A DNA stretch of 64,000 nucleotides from Bacillota bacterium (GTDB taxonomy: Bacteria > Bacillota > Clostridia > Lachnospirales > Lachnospiraceae), in assembly GCA_023391695.1 (NCBI GenBank), contig JAEWAK010000021.1, forward strand, positions 1 through 64,000, given 5' to 3'. Position numbers and translations under genes: made by a program. Below are positions 34,416 to 42,210 of the stretch, piece by piece (position 1 is the first letter of the stretch; every line of letters begins with the position of its first letter). The notes under the pieces are model-generated. The model ran no database searches. It had not been told where the DNA came from and was given only the letters and a program-made list of their open reading frames with translations.

Positions 34416-35315
34416 TTAATTACCGAATTGATACGGTACCCTGCGATCCAGGGTATCAAACTCATACCCTTTATCGATAATGGATTCTAAAATATCGGGA
34501 AGGGTTTTTGCCGTTAACCGGTTCACGGAGGAATCGTGCATAAGGATAATAGGATTATCATATTTATCCAGGTCTTTTAAGACATTGCGTTTAATCCGGT
34601 ATTCCGTAGGATTGCCTATAGAATCTTCTGCGCTTACATTCCAGTCATAATAGGTAAACCCCCGCCGCTCCATTTCCGCAACTAATTCATCCCGGATATT
34701 TTTATTGTAACTGTTATAACTGCCCCAGGGAAAACGGAAAATATTGACCTTAACACCTGTCGTCTCATAAATCAACAGGTAATCCTGGTAAAAATCATCT
34801 AAAAAAGCTTCTACGGATGAATATATGTTTTTATAATTATGGGAATAAGTATGTATACCAATTGTATGGCCCTGTTTTACCATGTCTTTTAAACATTCCT
34901 CCCCTTCCCGGGTTATGGTGCAGCCTAATACGAAAAAAGTGGCTTTGATCTCATATTCAGTCAGAGTATCCAATATACCGTTTGTGATATGACTGGGTCC
35001 GTCGTCAAAGGACAGGTATGCTGTCTTTTTTTCTCCCAAATGGATAACCGGCTTTATACTTTCCACATACATATCCGGATACAGGTCCATGTAGCCTTTC
35101 TTTTGTCCGTCACTCAGCACTTTATCTTTTACCCTGGCATTTTCCATTCTGGCCATTATTCCGATACCGGAATCGAAATTCCATGCCGCAACTGTTTGAT
35201 TTTCTGATTTATCCATTTTTAAACCGATGCCGGTTTCCGTATTTATAAAACAAAGCCGAAGCGTTAAGGTTAACAATATACCATATAGAATAATTTTAAT
35301 TTTTTTGCCCTGCAT
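34416..35315 (-). CDS. Membrane-anchored polysaccharide deacetylase (NodB family)
   Basis: A 299-aa protein with an N-terminal membrane anchor (IILYGILLTLTLRLCF) and an extracytoplasmic NodB domain from about 105. All five motifs are visible: LSFDDGPS (catalytic base and metal Asp), HTYSH metal site, RFPWGSYN, the WNVSAEDS segment and ILMHDSS. It should remove acetyl groups from peptidoglycan or another N-acetylated glycan. The ATG at 35315 is preferred over the in-frame codon at 35363 because it opens directly into the basic stretch and anchor. It lies upstream of the interrupted gene on the same strand, separated by the tandem repeats, and may share its physiological role. Confidence 0.85.
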   Translation of the reverse strand: MQGKKIKIILYGILLTLTLRLCFINTETGIGLKMDKSENQTVAAWNFDSGIGIMARMENARVKDKVLSDGQKKGYMDLYPDMYVESIKPVIHLGEKKTAYLSFDDGPSHITNGILDTLTEYEIKATFFVLGCTITREGEECLKDMVKQGHTIGIHTYSHNYKNIYSSVEAFLDDFYQDYLLIYETTGVKVNIFRFPWGSYNSYNKNIRDELVAEMERRGFTYYDWNVSAEDSIGNPTEYRIKRNVLKDLDKYDNPIILMHDSSVNRLTAKTLPDILESIIDKGYEFDTLDRRVPYQFGN

Positions 35316-35540
35316 TTTTAGTTCCCGTCCGTCATCCGCCTGTTGTACAATTAAGACGGCCATTTACCGCCGTACATCCGACTGGTGCAGTTACAAAATG
35401 GAAAACTTGAATTTTGCAACAGTCACAGCATCAAAAAGGCTGCTTAATATACAAAGGTTGCTTAGTCTGTTTTTATTATAATATGCGGCGGGCCATAAAC
35501 CAATTCATGGTGACAACCTGTAACTTGGGTCTTAAAAATT

Positions 35541-35596
35541 GGACAGAGGGCTGTTTCAAAATAGCATACCCTGCTATTTTGAAACAGCCCCCGTCC
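35541..35596. terminator. Perfect 18-bp hairpin (terminator, IS-end-like)
   Basis: GGGCTGTTTCAAAATAGC (35548-35565) pairs perfectly with 35573-35590, with an outer GGAC/GTCC closing pair. It lies between the end of the Dpp-type operon and the deacetylase start. The end sequence resembles the palindromic element at 24883. Confidence 0.65.
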
Positions 35597-35734
35597 TGAA
35601 AGGTTAATCTATATTATTTTCCGATGCAAGCAAAAATTCGTTACCCTCCCACGGCAAACACATGAAATTTTTACAAAATGTTCTTTCCTGCGTTTGTTAT
35701 GGTTGCCCTCCCTTAAGGGCAGGTATTTTCCAGG

Positions 35735-36547
35735 TTAAACCGTTGATAAATCCCATTCCTCATATATTTTGGGAACATCATTGATCAAACGTTTTGTATA
35801 GTCTGCCTTCGGATGAAGAATTACTTCGTCTGCCGTACCTTTCTCCACAAAAACTCCATGTTCCATAATATATACGGAATCGGACACATAGTAAGCAAGA
35901 CCGATATCATGGGTTATAAATATAATGGTCATGTCAATTTCATCCCTGAGCTTTAATAACATATCCAGTATGGTCGCGCGGGAACAGGCATCGATCATGG
36001 AGGTCGGTTCATCCGCTATGAGTATCTGGGGTTTCAGCAGAAAGATCCTGGCTATCATCAGACGCTGCATCTGGCCGCCGGATAATTCAAAAGGATATTT
36101 TTTGGTTAATTCGGCAAACTTTAAGTTTACGAAACTGCAGGCTTCCGTCATTAACTCTATTTTTTTCTCGTAAGGTAAATTCTTCTCCCCTCTCATATTA
36201 ATACAGTCCAGCAAAAGGGTATCAATACGGTTAAAAACATTAAAGGAGGAAAACGGATCCTGGAATATGGCCTGAATTCCCTTCCAATATGCTCTTTTTT
36301 TACGGGAGGAACGTATATCCCTTAATTTACCGTTGTAGTAAATTTCACCGGATGTGACACTGTGCAGTCCTAAAAGCATTTTTGCCAGAGTTGTTTTCCC
36401 GCTTCCGCTTTCACCGACGATGGATATAATTTCACCTTTATGGAAGTCAAAATCTACTTTATTAACAGCTACTGTTTTCTTATCGCCAAAACCATAAATT
36501 TTAGTTACTTCTTTGCCGCTAAGAAATATTTCCTTGGATTTTGCCAT
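35735..36547 (-). CDS. Dpp/Opp-type ABC transporter ATPase (DppF-like)
   Basis: A 270-aa ATPase, last gene of the five-gene importer. The Walker A motif is GESGSGKTT, the Q-loop FQDPFSSF, the signature LSGGQMQR and Walker B ILIADEPT. Its ATG overlaps the previous stop (TAATG). It lacks the C-terminal oligopeptide-transporter extension seen in its partner, as expected of the F-type subunit. It powers import through the two permeases. Confidence 0.92.
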   Translation of the reverse strand: MAKSKEIFLSGKEVTKIYGFGDKKTVAVNKVDFDFHKGEIISIVGESGSGKTTLAKMLLGLHSVTSGEIYYNGKLRDIRSSRKKRAYWKGIQAIFQDPFSSFNVFNRIDTLLLDCINMRGEKNLPYEKKIELMTEACSFVNLKFAELTKKYPFELSGGQMQRLMIARIFLLKPQILIADEPTSMIDACSRATILDMLLKLRDEIDMTIIFITHDIGLAYYVSDSVYIMEHGVFVEKGTADEVILHPKADYTKRLINDVPKIYEEWDLSTV

Positions 36548-37548
36548 TACTTCTCAACCTCCTTCAGCTGTTTCTGATCAAGAATGCAGCGGTACATACG
36601 GCCGTCATCCATATGAACTTCGTCAATACTCTGTACTTTGCAGGCTGCCTGCACATACTTACAGCGTTCCGCAAACCGGCAGCCGGCCGGCGGCTTTTTC
36701 AGATTCGGAGGCGTTCCCGGTATTGCGGTTAATTTCATGTCCCTGGTACCGGCTTCCGGAACGATAATGGAGCCCATAAGGCCTTTGGAATAAGGATGAA
36801 GCGGCTCAAACACCATCTCTTTTGCAGTACCTTTTTCCGCAATCTGTCCCGCATACATAACCATAATATCATCTGTTACATTGTATAATAAGGGAAGCTC
36901 ATGGGTTATAAAGATCATGGATTTGATAAAACCTTTATTCATAAGGTCACGCATCATCTTAATAACCATCTTCTGGGACGAAACGTCCAAAGCGGAAGAA
37001 GGTTCGTCTGCGATTAAAACCTTGGGTGACAATATGGTGGAAATTGCAATAACGGTACGCTGCTTCATACCGCCGGATAATTCAACCGCATGTTTTTGAA
37101 GTACTTCTTTCGGCAGATTTAAAACTTCAAACCTTTCCCTTGCCAAATCATATATCATATTCTTCGGCATTCTGGGATCATGGGCATGTATAACATCTTC
37201 AATAAAATTAATAATTTTCTGCGTGGGATTTAATGCATTCATGGCTGCCTGGGGAATGTAGGAAATCTCGGTGCCCAACACAGTTTTACGGACCTGGTCC
37301 GGTGTCAGCTCCGAAATATTCTTCCCGTCAACAATGATACTTCCCTCCATATAATGGAGCGGTGCAAAATAATATCCCATGAGGCTTAAGGCCAGGGTTG
37401 ACTTACCGCAGCCGGATTCTCCGGCAATGCCAATTGATTTCCCTTCTTCCAGTTTTAAGGATACTCCATCAACGGCATAGACACTTTCATTAAATCTTGT
37501 AATATATTTTGTTTTTAAATTATTTACTTCCAGCATAATCTTTCCCAT
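36547..37548 (-). CDS. Dpp/Opp-type ABC transporter ATPase (DppD-like)
   Basis: A 333-aa ATPase with Walker A (GESGCGKST), signature (LSGGMKQR) and Walker B (VLIADEPSSALD). A C-terminal oligo_HPY domain contains the cysteine-rich segment CRFAERCKYVQAAC, which in this family can bind an iron-sulphur cluster. The ATG follows AAGGAGG. It pairs with the DppF-like ATPase and lies 13 nt after the second permease gene. Confidence 0.92.
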   Translation of the reverse strand: MGKIMLEVNNLKTKYITRFNESVYAVDGVSLKLEEGKSIGIAGESGCGKSTLALSLMGYYFAPLHYMEGSIIVDGKNISELTPDQVRKTVLGTEISYIPQAAMNALNPTQKIINFIEDVIHAHDPRMPKNMIYDLARERFEVLNLPKEVLQKHAVELSGGMKQRTVIAISTILSPKVLIADEPSSALDVSSQKMVIKMMRDLMNKGFIKSMIFITHELPLLYNVTDDIMVMYAGQIAEKGTAKEMVFEPLHPYSKGLMGSIIVPEAGTRDMKLTAIPGTPPNLKKPPAGCRFAERCKYVQAACKVQSIDEVHMDDGRMYRCILDQKQLKEVEK

Positions 37549-37561
37549 ATCCGTCCCCTCC

Positions 37562-38815
37562 TTAATCTCTCAACTGTGGGTTGAATACTTGATCTAAGCC
37601 GGTATTCATCAAGTTAAGTGAAAATGATATCAGTGCTATGGAGAGTACAACCGGTATGAATGCCCACCATGCGCCCGACAGCGGTGCCTGGAACTGCATC
37701 GCCCAGTTCATCATAAGTCCTAACGTAGCCACCTTGTTTGTACTGGGTCCCAAGCCTATCATGGATAGCTGGGCTTCGGAAAGAATTCCGGAAGCAATCT
37801 GAAGAATATAAGCCATAACAACATAGGAGGCAACATAGGGAAGAATATCCGTTAATATGATTCTTGGCAGGCTGTGTCCGGAAAGTTTGGACAGATTAAC
37901 ATGATCCCTGTTTCGCAGGGAAATCGTCTGTGCCCTTACGGACCGGCAGGTCCACGGCCACGAAGTTAACCCGATGACTGCCGCGACCAGAGTAGCCCCT
38001 CTTCCGGCCTGACCTAAACTGGAGGCTATTAATATTAATATAATAAAAGATGGGATTACGGTAAACATATTGGTGATGAAAGTAATGATATTATCTACCA
38101 TGCCACCCACATAGCCGGCTAATAAGCCAAGGGTCAGACCGATTGCCGTTGCTACGGTACCGGCAAGCAAACCGATCTTTAAGGAAGTCTTGATCGCCGC
38201 TACCAGCTCAGTCAGCACATCCCTGCCAAAATTATCGGTACCGAGGGGAAAGGTTACCTGATTGGGAATATCTTTCACATTGACAAATGCCTTTGTGCCA
38301 AGTACCGCTACTTCTTCCAGTTCTCCCGATTCAACATTTTTCTGGGATACGACATACCCCTCTGAGTTAAGTATGTTCTCTACTTTGTCATATAATCTCA
38401 CATATTGGTTCTTTACGGCTTTTGTGGCACCTTCCATTTTAATGGCCGAATCATAATATTTAAGCCACAGTTCAATAATATCATAAGCTCCGTCCGCGGC
38501 ATTCACTTCTTCCGGCTTAACGGTGGGACAATACTTTAACAGCCAGTCCCTCATAAGCTGCTGTTCTTCCGCCGTTACCGACTTCGTCAGCTTATCTGCC
38601 ACAACATCCTTATTAATGTTATAAGATTCCGTGTCCACGGCATCCGTCACACTTACATAGGTTCCCGGTTTATAGAACAGGCCGCCGACCATCTCCAGCG
38701 GATTTTTTGTAACCAACAGCGGGTAAATAGTGATCAGTAAAAGAATTGCTGCAAAGATGACAAATCCGGCTACAAATTTTTGTGATTTAAATATTAACTG
38801 TAATTGATGTTTCAT
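37562..38815 (-). CDS. Dpp/Opp-type permease with an enlarged external loop
   Basis: A 417-aa permease, about 120 residues longer than the usual DppC. The first membrane helix (about 14-35) is followed by an inserted hydrophilic segment at about 50-185, before the conserved PLGTDNFGRDVLTELV block. Five further helices follow. The insert is charged and helical (EEQQLMRDWLLKYCPTVKPE) and must face outside, next to the binding protein. The ATG follows GAGAGGTG. It forms a heterodimer with the next permease. Confidence 0.88.
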   Translation of the reverse strand: MKHQLQLIFKSQKFVAGFVIFAAILLLITIYPLLVTKNPLEMVGGLFYKPGTYVSVTDAVDTESYNINKDVVADKLTKSVTAEEQQLMRDWLLKYCPTVKPEEVNAADGAYDIIELWLKYYDSAIKMEGATKAVKNQYVRLYDKVENILNSEGYVVSQKNVESGELEEVAVLGTKAFVNVKDIPNQVTFPLGTDNFGRDVLTELVAAIKTSLKIGLLAGTVATAIGLTLGLLAGYVGGMVDNIITFITNMFTVIPSFIILILIASSLGQAGRGATLVAAVIGLTSWPWTCRSVRAQTISLRNRDHVNLSKLSGHSLPRIILTDILPYVASYVVMAYILQIASGILSEAQLSMIGLGPSTNKVATLGLMMNWAMQFQAPLSGAWWAFIPVVLSIALISFSLNLMNTGLDQVFNPQLRD

Positions 38816-38840
38816 TTCGCACCTCTCATTCTTTTTCTAT

Positions 38841-39854
38841 TTACTCCTGCTGAGCCGCTTTAATTCTGGGGTCAATCAAACCATAGAGAATTTCCACAAT
38901 AAGATTCGCTAACAAGACACCTACGGTAATAATTAATGTACAGCCTGATATTACCGGGAAATCCTGGCCGGTAACCGCATTTAACATTCTTGTACCCAGA
39001 CCCGGGTAACTGAAAATCATCTCGGCAACTAACGCGCCGCCTACCATTGTACCAAGGGAAAGTGCAAGACCGGTAATCTGCGGAAGCATTGCATTGCGGA
39101 ATACGTATCTTACAATTACCTTATCTTTGATGCCTAGAAAACGGCTGTATTTTACATAATCGGCGTTCAATTCATAAATAGACATGGACCGCATGCCGAT
39201 AGCCTGGCCGCCGATGGTAATCAGTACGATGGACCAGAACGGTAACTGGTAATGTCTTATGACGGACAGGATAAAGGTCAGGTTCATGGATGGAATCAAA
39301 TCATAGCCGTATCCGCCGTTGGACGGAAACCACTTTAAATAAATACTGAATGTAAACAGCAAAATAATCGCCATACCAAAGGCAGGGACATTGCTTATAA
39401 ATAAGAATAAGGGAAAAATGGCTTTATCAAAAACACCTCTGATATAGGCAGCAACCGCTCCCAATAAATTACCCAGAAACCAGCCGACTAAAATTGCGGG
39501 AAGCTGCAGGGCAACGGTCCAGCCAATGGCGGAACCAATCAGATCGGACACTTCCCTTGGGAAATACATAAAGGAAATCCCCATATCTCCTTTGAATAAA
39601 TTAGATATATATAATATGAACTGTTCCGGCATGGATTTATCAAGCCCAAACATTCTAGAATAATCTTCATAAACTTTCTGGATCGCATTTGCATCCGTCA
39701 TTCCGGTAACTGCCCTGCTGGCAATTGTTGCTACCGGGTTCCCCGGCGTCAGACGGGGTAATAAGAAATTAAGAATAACGGCAATTACCAAAGTCAGTAA
39801 ATACCATACTATTTTATTGGAAAAATATTTAGCATAACCTTTCAAATCTAACAC
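38841..39854 (-). CDS. Dpp/Opp-type permease (DppB-like)
   Basis: A permease of about 337 aa with six transmembrane helices and the family start pattern VIAVILNFLLPRLTPGNPV. The frame opens at GTG (39854), but GAGGTG then overlaps the start; TTG at 39845 would be better spaced from that ribosome site, giving 334 aa. It forms the translocation pore with the longer permease. Confidence 0.88.
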   Translation of the reverse strand: MLDLKGYAKYFSNKIVWYLLTLVIAVILNFLLPRLTPGNPVATIASRAVTGMTDANAIQKVYEDYSRMFGLDKSMPEQFILYISNLFKGDMGISFMYFPREVSDLIGSAIGWTVALQLPAILVGWFLGNLLGAVAAYIRGVFDKAIFPLFLFISNVPAFGMAIILLFTFSIYLKWFPSNGGYGYDLIPSMNLTFILSVIRHYQLPFWSIVLITIGGQAIGMRSMSIYELNADYVKYSRFLGIKDKVIVRYVFRNAMLPQITGLALSLGTMVGGALVAEMIFSYPGLGTRMLNAVTGQDFPVISGCTLIITVGVLLANLIVEILYGLIDPRIKAAQQE

Positions 39855-39992
39855 CTCGTTTCATTGGTTGGGGACTCCGAAAAATTCCGGAAGCCATCCA
39901 TTCTGTCAAAATATTAAAATAGCGGTCATGAATTTACTTTAATTTTCGTTTCAAATCATGACCGCCGGAAGCAATCTACATAATTTTATTAA

Positions 39993-41882
39993 TTATTTTG
40001 CTACTAATGTAAGGTTATATAAACCTGCAATACCATAACCGTCGGTAAGAACTGTCGGCGGTACATTGGTGCCGTCATCAGCCTGAGGGAATCCGGTCCA
40101 TACGGATTCGTTAACGGTATGGAACAGACCCGGACGGTACATCAATGCGAAACAAGGTACATCTGTTAAGTAAATTTTATTTAATTCTGTATATAATTCT
40201 TTTAGTTTAGCCTGATCAGTTTCTACCGGAATCTGATTAATGATTTCATCTGCTTTCGAGTTACTGTAACGGCCGAAATTCCAGTCTGCATTTTCACCCT
40301 CTTTTGCAGGTGTAGTATACATTGTCTGATAACAACGGGTCCAAGGATTGGAGATACTTGCTCCGGGATAGGAGTTCATGATTACATCAAAATTACCGGT
40401 AAGACGGTTCGTCGTCCATTCAGCGGCGGTAGTCCAAAGGGTTGTTACATCCAAACCGATTGCCTGGCCTGCCGCAGCAACCATTTCAAGTGCTGAGTTC
40501 CAATCAGTCCAGCCGGACGGGCACTGTACCGTAAATGCAATATTCTTTCCATCGTATTCACGGATTCCGTCACCATCGGTATCTTTAATACCGGCTTTGT
40601 CTAGTAAAGCTTTTGCTTCATCAATCTGTTTACCTTTCCACTGTAAGTCTTTTAACTGGGCTTCATCAATCAATGCACGTTCCGGAGCAGTAGGATTCAT
40701 AAGTGCCGGAGGTACATCACTCATTAAAGGAGTGTATCCGCTCATAGCAGTTGTAGCAATCTGCTCATAATTTGTAGCCATAGCAAGGGCTTTTCTGACT
40801 GCTGCCTGGTCAAGGCCCGGTTTCGTCACATTAAAGATAGCGGTAGGAAGTGTAACGCATGCATAATACGGTGCATCATCCAGATAGGTTGAAACCGGTT
40901 TTCCGTCTTCCCACATCTTCCAAACTTCAGACATGAACTGCTGGGAAACATCAACTTCACCCTGTTCAAAGGCAATGGCACCTGCATTGTTATCAATAAA
41001 GATGTTATGTGCCAGGTATTTTGGTGCAGGAAGTTTCTTCCACATCGTTTCATCCTGACCCCAATAATTGTCATCCCGGATAACAACAACTTTTGCTTCA
41101 TCATCATAATATGGTTTGTAAGGACCGGAAGCGATCAGATTCTCATTTTTAGCAGTTTTAATTTTATTGGTATCATTTCCGTTATCTGCTTCCAGTTTGG
41201 ACATCTGAGCTTTGTTAACGATAAACACTTTCGGAAAGACTTCAAGTACTTTTAAAGGATTATAATTCTCACTGCTTGCAGTAAAAACTACAGTCTGAGG
41301 ATCTACTGCTTTAACGGAATCAATATAAGGTGCAAACTGAGTACCCTGATTTGTTTCCAGTCTCTTATGGGCTTCAAAAGTATAAACAACATCATCGGCA
41401 GTAACCGCCGTTCCATCGCTCCATTTAGCGGCCGATTTTAATTTAACGGTGAATTCTTTCTCTTTCTGCTCATAACTGTCCGCCAGCAGGCCGTATAATT
41501 TACCGTCATTCTGATTGTACATAAATAAGGTTTCATATACCATTACTCTGGCATCATCATTCTGCTCAATCCACCAGTTGTTGGAGTTACTGGAAAATGG
41601 ATTGTAGTCATTAATAGCGCCCCATTGCTGCCCGGCAAAATAAAGGGTCTCTTCTCTTGGAAGGGAAGCGGCAACCGTAGCCGCATCCTGAGAAGCTGCT
41701 GCTTCTGTTGGTTCAGGAGTTGCTTCCGCGGTCGGTTCAGGGGTTGTAGCCTCTGCCGTCGGAGTCGTTGTTGCTTCACCGGACGTGTTTGCCGCATCAT
41801 TCTTCTTGCATCCGGCCAGTAATGACGTAACTACCAGGATCATTACTAATAAAACAGCTGTAAGATGTTTACTTCTTTTCAT
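39993..41882 (-). CDS. Family 5 solute-binding lipoprotein
   Basis: A 629-aa SBP_bac_5 protein, first gene of the importer operon. The lipobox is LLAGC, followed by a Thr/Pro/Glu tether (TPTAEATTPEPTAEATPE). The family core is visible in LLADSYEQKEKEFTVKLKS and WSDGTAVTADDVVYTFEAH. Family 5 proteins bind peptides, nickel or, in several anaerobes, oligosaccharides. The divergent AraC-GH39 regulator argues for a sugar ligand here. The ATG follows GGGAGGT. Confidence 0.88.
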   Translation of the reverse strand: MKRSKHLTAVLLVMILVVTSLLAGCKKNDAANTSGEATTTPTAEATTPEPTAEATPEPTEAAASQDAATVAASLPREETLYFAGQQWGAINDYNPFSSNSNNWWIEQNDDARVMVYETLFMYNQNDGKLYGLLADSYEQKEKEFTVKLKSAAKWSDGTAVTADDVVYTFEAHKRLETNQGTQFAPYIDSVKAVDPQTVVFTASSENYNPLKVLEVFPKVFIVNKAQMSKLEADNGNDTNKIKTAKNENLIASGPYKPYYDDEAKVVVIRDDNYWGQDETMWKKLPAPKYLAHNIFIDNNAGAIAFEQGEVDVSQQFMSEVWKMWEDGKPVSTYLDDAPYYACVTLPTAIFNVTKPGLDQAAVRKALAMATNYEQIATTAMSGYTPLMSDVPPALMNPTAPERALIDEAQLKDLQWKGKQIDEAKALLDKAGIKDTDGDGIREYDGKNIAFTVQCPSGWTDWNSALEMVAAAGQAIGLDVTTLWTTAAEWTTNRLTGNFDVIMNSYPGASISNPWTRCYQTMYTTPAKEGENADWNFGRYSNSKADEIINQIPVETDQAKLKELYTELNKIYLTDVPCFALMYRPGLFHTVNESVWTGFPQADDGTNVPPTVLTDGYGIAGLYNLTLVAK

Positions 41883-41933
41883 TTTTTACCTCCCGTATTT
41901 AAATATGATTTGAAGTTAGATAACTTAACATTT

Positions 41934-41950
41934 TGTTAAGCTTTCTATTT
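41934..41950. promoter_or_regulatory. Palindrome CTTAACA-TTT-TGTTAAG in the divergent promoter region
   Basis: A perfect inverted repeat with 7-bp arms about 50 nt upstream of the binding-protein ATG, in the 328-nt gap between the importer operon and its AraC-type regulator. The rest of the gap is very AT-rich, and I assign no promoter with confidence. Confidence 0.35.
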
Positions 41951-42210
41951 ACATATCTTAATATATATTGTAGAATAAATCCATGCTGATTTATATTTAT
42001 TTTGTATATATTTTATACATGATTTAGCTATATTTGTAAATAAACTTTATATATCATTTAAAATAACACAAAAATAATACATGATTTTGTTGATATTTAA
42101 TAAAGATCTTTCTTTTTTAGGCAAAACAATCTTTTACTTAAATGTTTTTCGTTTTTACTTAACAATTTATTTATATTGCATAAAAAAACTTTGATGAGGA
42201 GGAAAAAATT

